Shown here piece by piece: positions 6,203-8,074 of a DNA stretch of 8,074 bases; the first letter of the stretch is position 1; each line of letters starts with the position of its first letter. The notes below the pieces were generated by a model that saw only the letters and a program-made list of their open reading frames with translations, was not told the DNA's origin and searched no databases. A program made the position numbers and the translations under genes. The DNA is from Planctomycetota bacterium (GTDB taxonomy: Bacteria > Planctomycetota > SZUA-567 > H5-PLA8). Where the stretch lies: the NCBI GenBank assembly GCA_025355035.1, contig JANXLS010000133.1, positions 1 to 8,074 on the forward strand, given 5' to 3'.

Positions 6203-6277
6203 CTCCCTTCACCCCGCGCAGCCCTTTCGAACTGAGGGCCTGCGTCGGCCCTCTCCCCAAATAGGAGAGGGGAAACG
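6200..6277 (+). repeat. Dispersed two-hairpin repeat, copy 3
   Basis: Begins GCTCTCCCTTCACCCCGCGC. Its first hairpin is longer than in the other copies: CGCA (6217-6220) and GCCCT (6221-6225) pair with AGGGC (6235-6239) and TGCG (6241-6244), with C6240 bulged. The second is CCCTCTCC (6249-6256) with GGAGAGGG (6264-6271). It ends 11 bases past the pyrophosphatase stop, in that gene's 3' untranslated region. Confidence 0.85.
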
Positions 6278-6288
6278 ACACTTCGATG

Positions 6289-8074
6289 CTATTCCATTTC
6301 GGCTTCTCGGTGGCTTTGCCAGATGGCCCAGGCCAGTGCGGCCAGGGAGAGAAGGATGGCTCCGTAGAGCAGGGCCGTGTTGCCGGGTTCGCCGAAGGAT
6401 TTGGGCAGCTCGTACGCGTGCGGTTTGGCGGCGGCGGCACCTTCTTTGACGCGATTGACGACGTCGGAATGGAACGCGATCATCAATGGGACGGTCAGGA
6501 TTGCGACCATGTTCATGACCTTCAACAAGGGATTGATCGCGGGGCCGGCGGTGTCTTTGAGCGGATCGCCGACGGTGTCGCCGGTGACTGCGGCTTTGTG
6601 TTTTTCGCTCCCCTTCCCTGTGTTCGCGTCGTGGTTGCGCGGTTCGTCTTCGATCATCTTCTTGGCGTTGTCCCAGGCTCCGCCGGAATTGCACATGAAC
6701 GAGGCGATCAATTGACCGACGACGATGGAGCCGCCCAGGAATCCGGCGAGGCCCACCGGTCCCAGCACGAAGCCGACCAGTACAGGCGAGAACACAGCCA
6801 GCAGCGCGGGGCCGACGAGTTCTTTTTGCGCGGCTTGTGTGCAGATGCGGACGACGCGGGCGTAGTCGGGTTTCTTGGTGCCGGCCCAGATTTCTTTATC
6901 GCGGAACTGGACGCGGCATTCGTTGACGATTAAGAACGCGGCTCGGCCGACGGCGCGGATTGTCATTGAAGAGAAGAGCATCGGGACGGAGCCGCCGATC
7001 AACATGCCGACGAACAATTTGGGATCGGAAATGCTGAGCATTTCGGCGACGTAGTTGAAGAGAGAGATGGGGAGCGCTTCTTTTTCGCCTTGTCCGCCGC
7101 TGCCGATCACGGTGATGAAGCTGGCGAAGAGCGAGACGGAGGCGATCACCGCGGAACCGATGGCGACGCCTTTGGTGACGGCTTTGGTGGTGTTGCCGAC
7201 GGCGTCCAAATCGGCGAGGATCTGGCGGGCTTCCTTGTAATTTTCTTCGCCCATTTCGGCGCGGTCGTAGCCCATTTCGCCGATGCCGTTGGCGTTGTCG
7301 GCGACGGGGCCGAAGACGTCCATCGAGATCGTGTTGCCGGTGAGCGTCAACATGCCGATGCCGCACATGGCCACGCCGTAGGCGACGACGATGGCGTTGG
7401 TGCCGGAGTAGACGAGCACGGACGCCATGATGGCTCCGCAGAGGATCAGCGCAGTCCAAATGCTGGATTCATAGCCGACGGCGAAGCCTTCGATGATGTT
7501 TGTAGCATGGCCGGTCGTGCAGCTTTTCACCATGCCTTTGACGGGCGAATATTCTGTGCCGGTGAAGTATTCGGTGCAGCGGTTCAAGGCGACGCAGAGG
7601 ACGACGCCGATCAAGCACGTGTATGCGGGACGAAGGTCGAGGGTGTCGAGGCCGAAGTTGGCCCAGTGCGGGACTTGTCCGACCCAGGGGCGCGTGGGGT
7701 CGAGGTCGATGTGGAGATAGAAGTAGCCGAGGATTAAAAAGCCGATGACGGAGAGGATGGAGCCGACGATGAAGCCGAAGTTGATCGACTTCATGGCTTC
7801 GCCGACGTTGCCCTTATCGCCGGCGCGGACGAGGTACGTCGAAATGATGGAGGCGAAGACGCCGATGGCTCGGACGAGGATCGGGAAGATGACGCCTTTG
7901 TGGCCGAACGCAATGTAGCCGAGGATCATGGCAGCGACGATGGTGACTTCGTAGGATTCGAAAATGTCTGCGGCCATCCCGGCGCAATCGCCGACGTTGT
8001 CGCCGACGTTATCAGCGATGGTGGCGGCGTTGCGGGGATCGTCTTCGGGGATGTCTTTTTCGACCTTACCGACG
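6289..8074 (-). CDS. hppA: Membrane-bound K+-independent proton-translocating pyrophosphatase, 5' end beyond the window
   Basis: The visible 594 residues are the C-terminal part of an inner-membrane pump that couples hydrolysis of pyrophosphate to proton export. The ATG at 7975-7977 is not the start: the frame stays open to the right edge and encodes GKVEKDIPEDDPRNAATIA, then the pyrophosphate-binding DNVGDNVGDCAGMAAD (7966-8013). Other family motifs are DVFGPVADNANGIGEM, LDAVGNTTKAVTKG (Lys encoded at 7183-7185), TKKPDYARVVRICTQAA, NSGGAWDNAKKMIE, and near the end GKGSEKHKAAVTGDTVGDPL with KDTAGPAINPLLK. Lys and Thr at the two switch positions in GNTTKAVT, where K+-dependent enzymes have Ala and Gly/Ala, mark the K+-independent, proton-only type. 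All substrate Asp/Lys motifs in view are intact. By family length, perhaps 100-200 N-terminal residues lie outside. Many hydrophobic helices are visible. Confidence 0.97.
   Translation of the reverse strand, partial: VGKVEKDIPEDDPRNAATIADNVGDNVGDCAGMAADIFESYEVTIVAAMILGYIAFGHKGVIFPILVRAIGVFASIISTYLVRAGDKGNVGEAMKSINFGFIVGSILSVIGFLILGYFYLHIDLDPTRPWVGQVPHWANFGLDTLDLRPAYTCLIGVVLCVALNRCTEYFTGTEYSPVKGMVKSCTTGHATNIIEGFAVGYESSIWTALILCGAIMASVLVYSGTNAIVVAYGVAMCGIGMLTLTGNTISMDVFGPVADNANGIGEMGYDRAEMGEENYKEARQILADLDAVGNTTKAVTKGVAIGSAVIASVSLFASFITVIGSGGQGEKEALPISLFNYVAEMLSISDPKLFVGMLIGGSVPMLFSSMTIRAVGRAAFLIVNECRVQFRDKEIWAGTKKPDYARVVRICTQAAQKELVGPALLAVFSPVLVGFVLGPVGLAGFLGGSIVVGQLIASFMCNSGGAWDNAKKMIEDEPRNHDANTGKGSEKHKAAVTGDTVGDPLKDTAGPAINPLLKVMNMVAILTVPLMIAFHSDVVNRVKEGAAAAKPHAYELPKSFGEPGNTALLYGAILLSLAALAWAIWQSHREAEME

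Noticed and set aside
5398..6277. The three similar repeats as a CRISPR array
   Set aside because: Only three copies, 740-1600 bases apart with genes between them, and no uniform spacers.
7090..7737. Plus-strand open frame of 215 codons opposite the pyrophosphatase gene
   Set aside because: The translation is rich in Asp, Gly, Ala and His with no domain, and the opposite strand has unmistakable pyrophosphatase motifs.

Overview
The window carries one complete plus-strand gene and four minus-strand genes, one of them cut by the right edge. It looks like an ordinary chromosomal stretch of a GC-moderate, Gram-negative-like bacterium. The mix of secreted proteins of unknown function, an old-yellow-enzyme-type oxidoreductase and a K+-independent membrane pyrophosphatase, with wide spacers holding small dispersed hairpin repeats, would fit the Verrucomicrobiota or a nearby PVC lineage. 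That placement is a weak inference: there is no rRNA or other phylogenetic marker here.

Layout from left to right. A terminator-like hairpin (73-96) lies in front of a secreted protein built of four Ig-like repeats (123-1478, +). This gene converges, 16 bases apart, on an MscS-family mechanosensitive channel (1495-2457, -). Next come a secreted protein of a recognisable but functionally unknown family (2568-3581, -), an FMN-dependent old-yellow-enzyme/dienoyl-CoA-reductase-like protein (3735-5261, -), the ribonucleotide-reductase repressor NrdR (5485-5991, -, TTG start) and a membrane proton-pumping pyrophosphatase (6289 to the right edge, -, N-terminus missing).

The four minus-strand spacers are 110, 153, 223 and 297 bases, so each gene is probably transcribed alone. 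No stretch over 300 bases lacks a gene. The 3582-3734 spacer and the two larger ones are not empty. Three copies of one roughly 63-75 base, two-hairpin repeat sit at or just after the 3' end of the oxidoreductase, nrdR and pyrophosphatase genes, all in the same orientation. Each has a different imperfect palindrome beside it. The copy at 3739-3802 runs into the oxidoreductase gene and encodes its last 22 residues.

The genes do not form one pathway: membrane tension release, pyrophosphate-driven proton pumping, control of dNTP synthesis, a flavin reductase and two secreted proteins. I found no defence system, CRISPR array, tRNA, rRNA, transposase or biosynthetic cluster. The most interesting material is the structured intergenic repeats and their invasion of a coding end.
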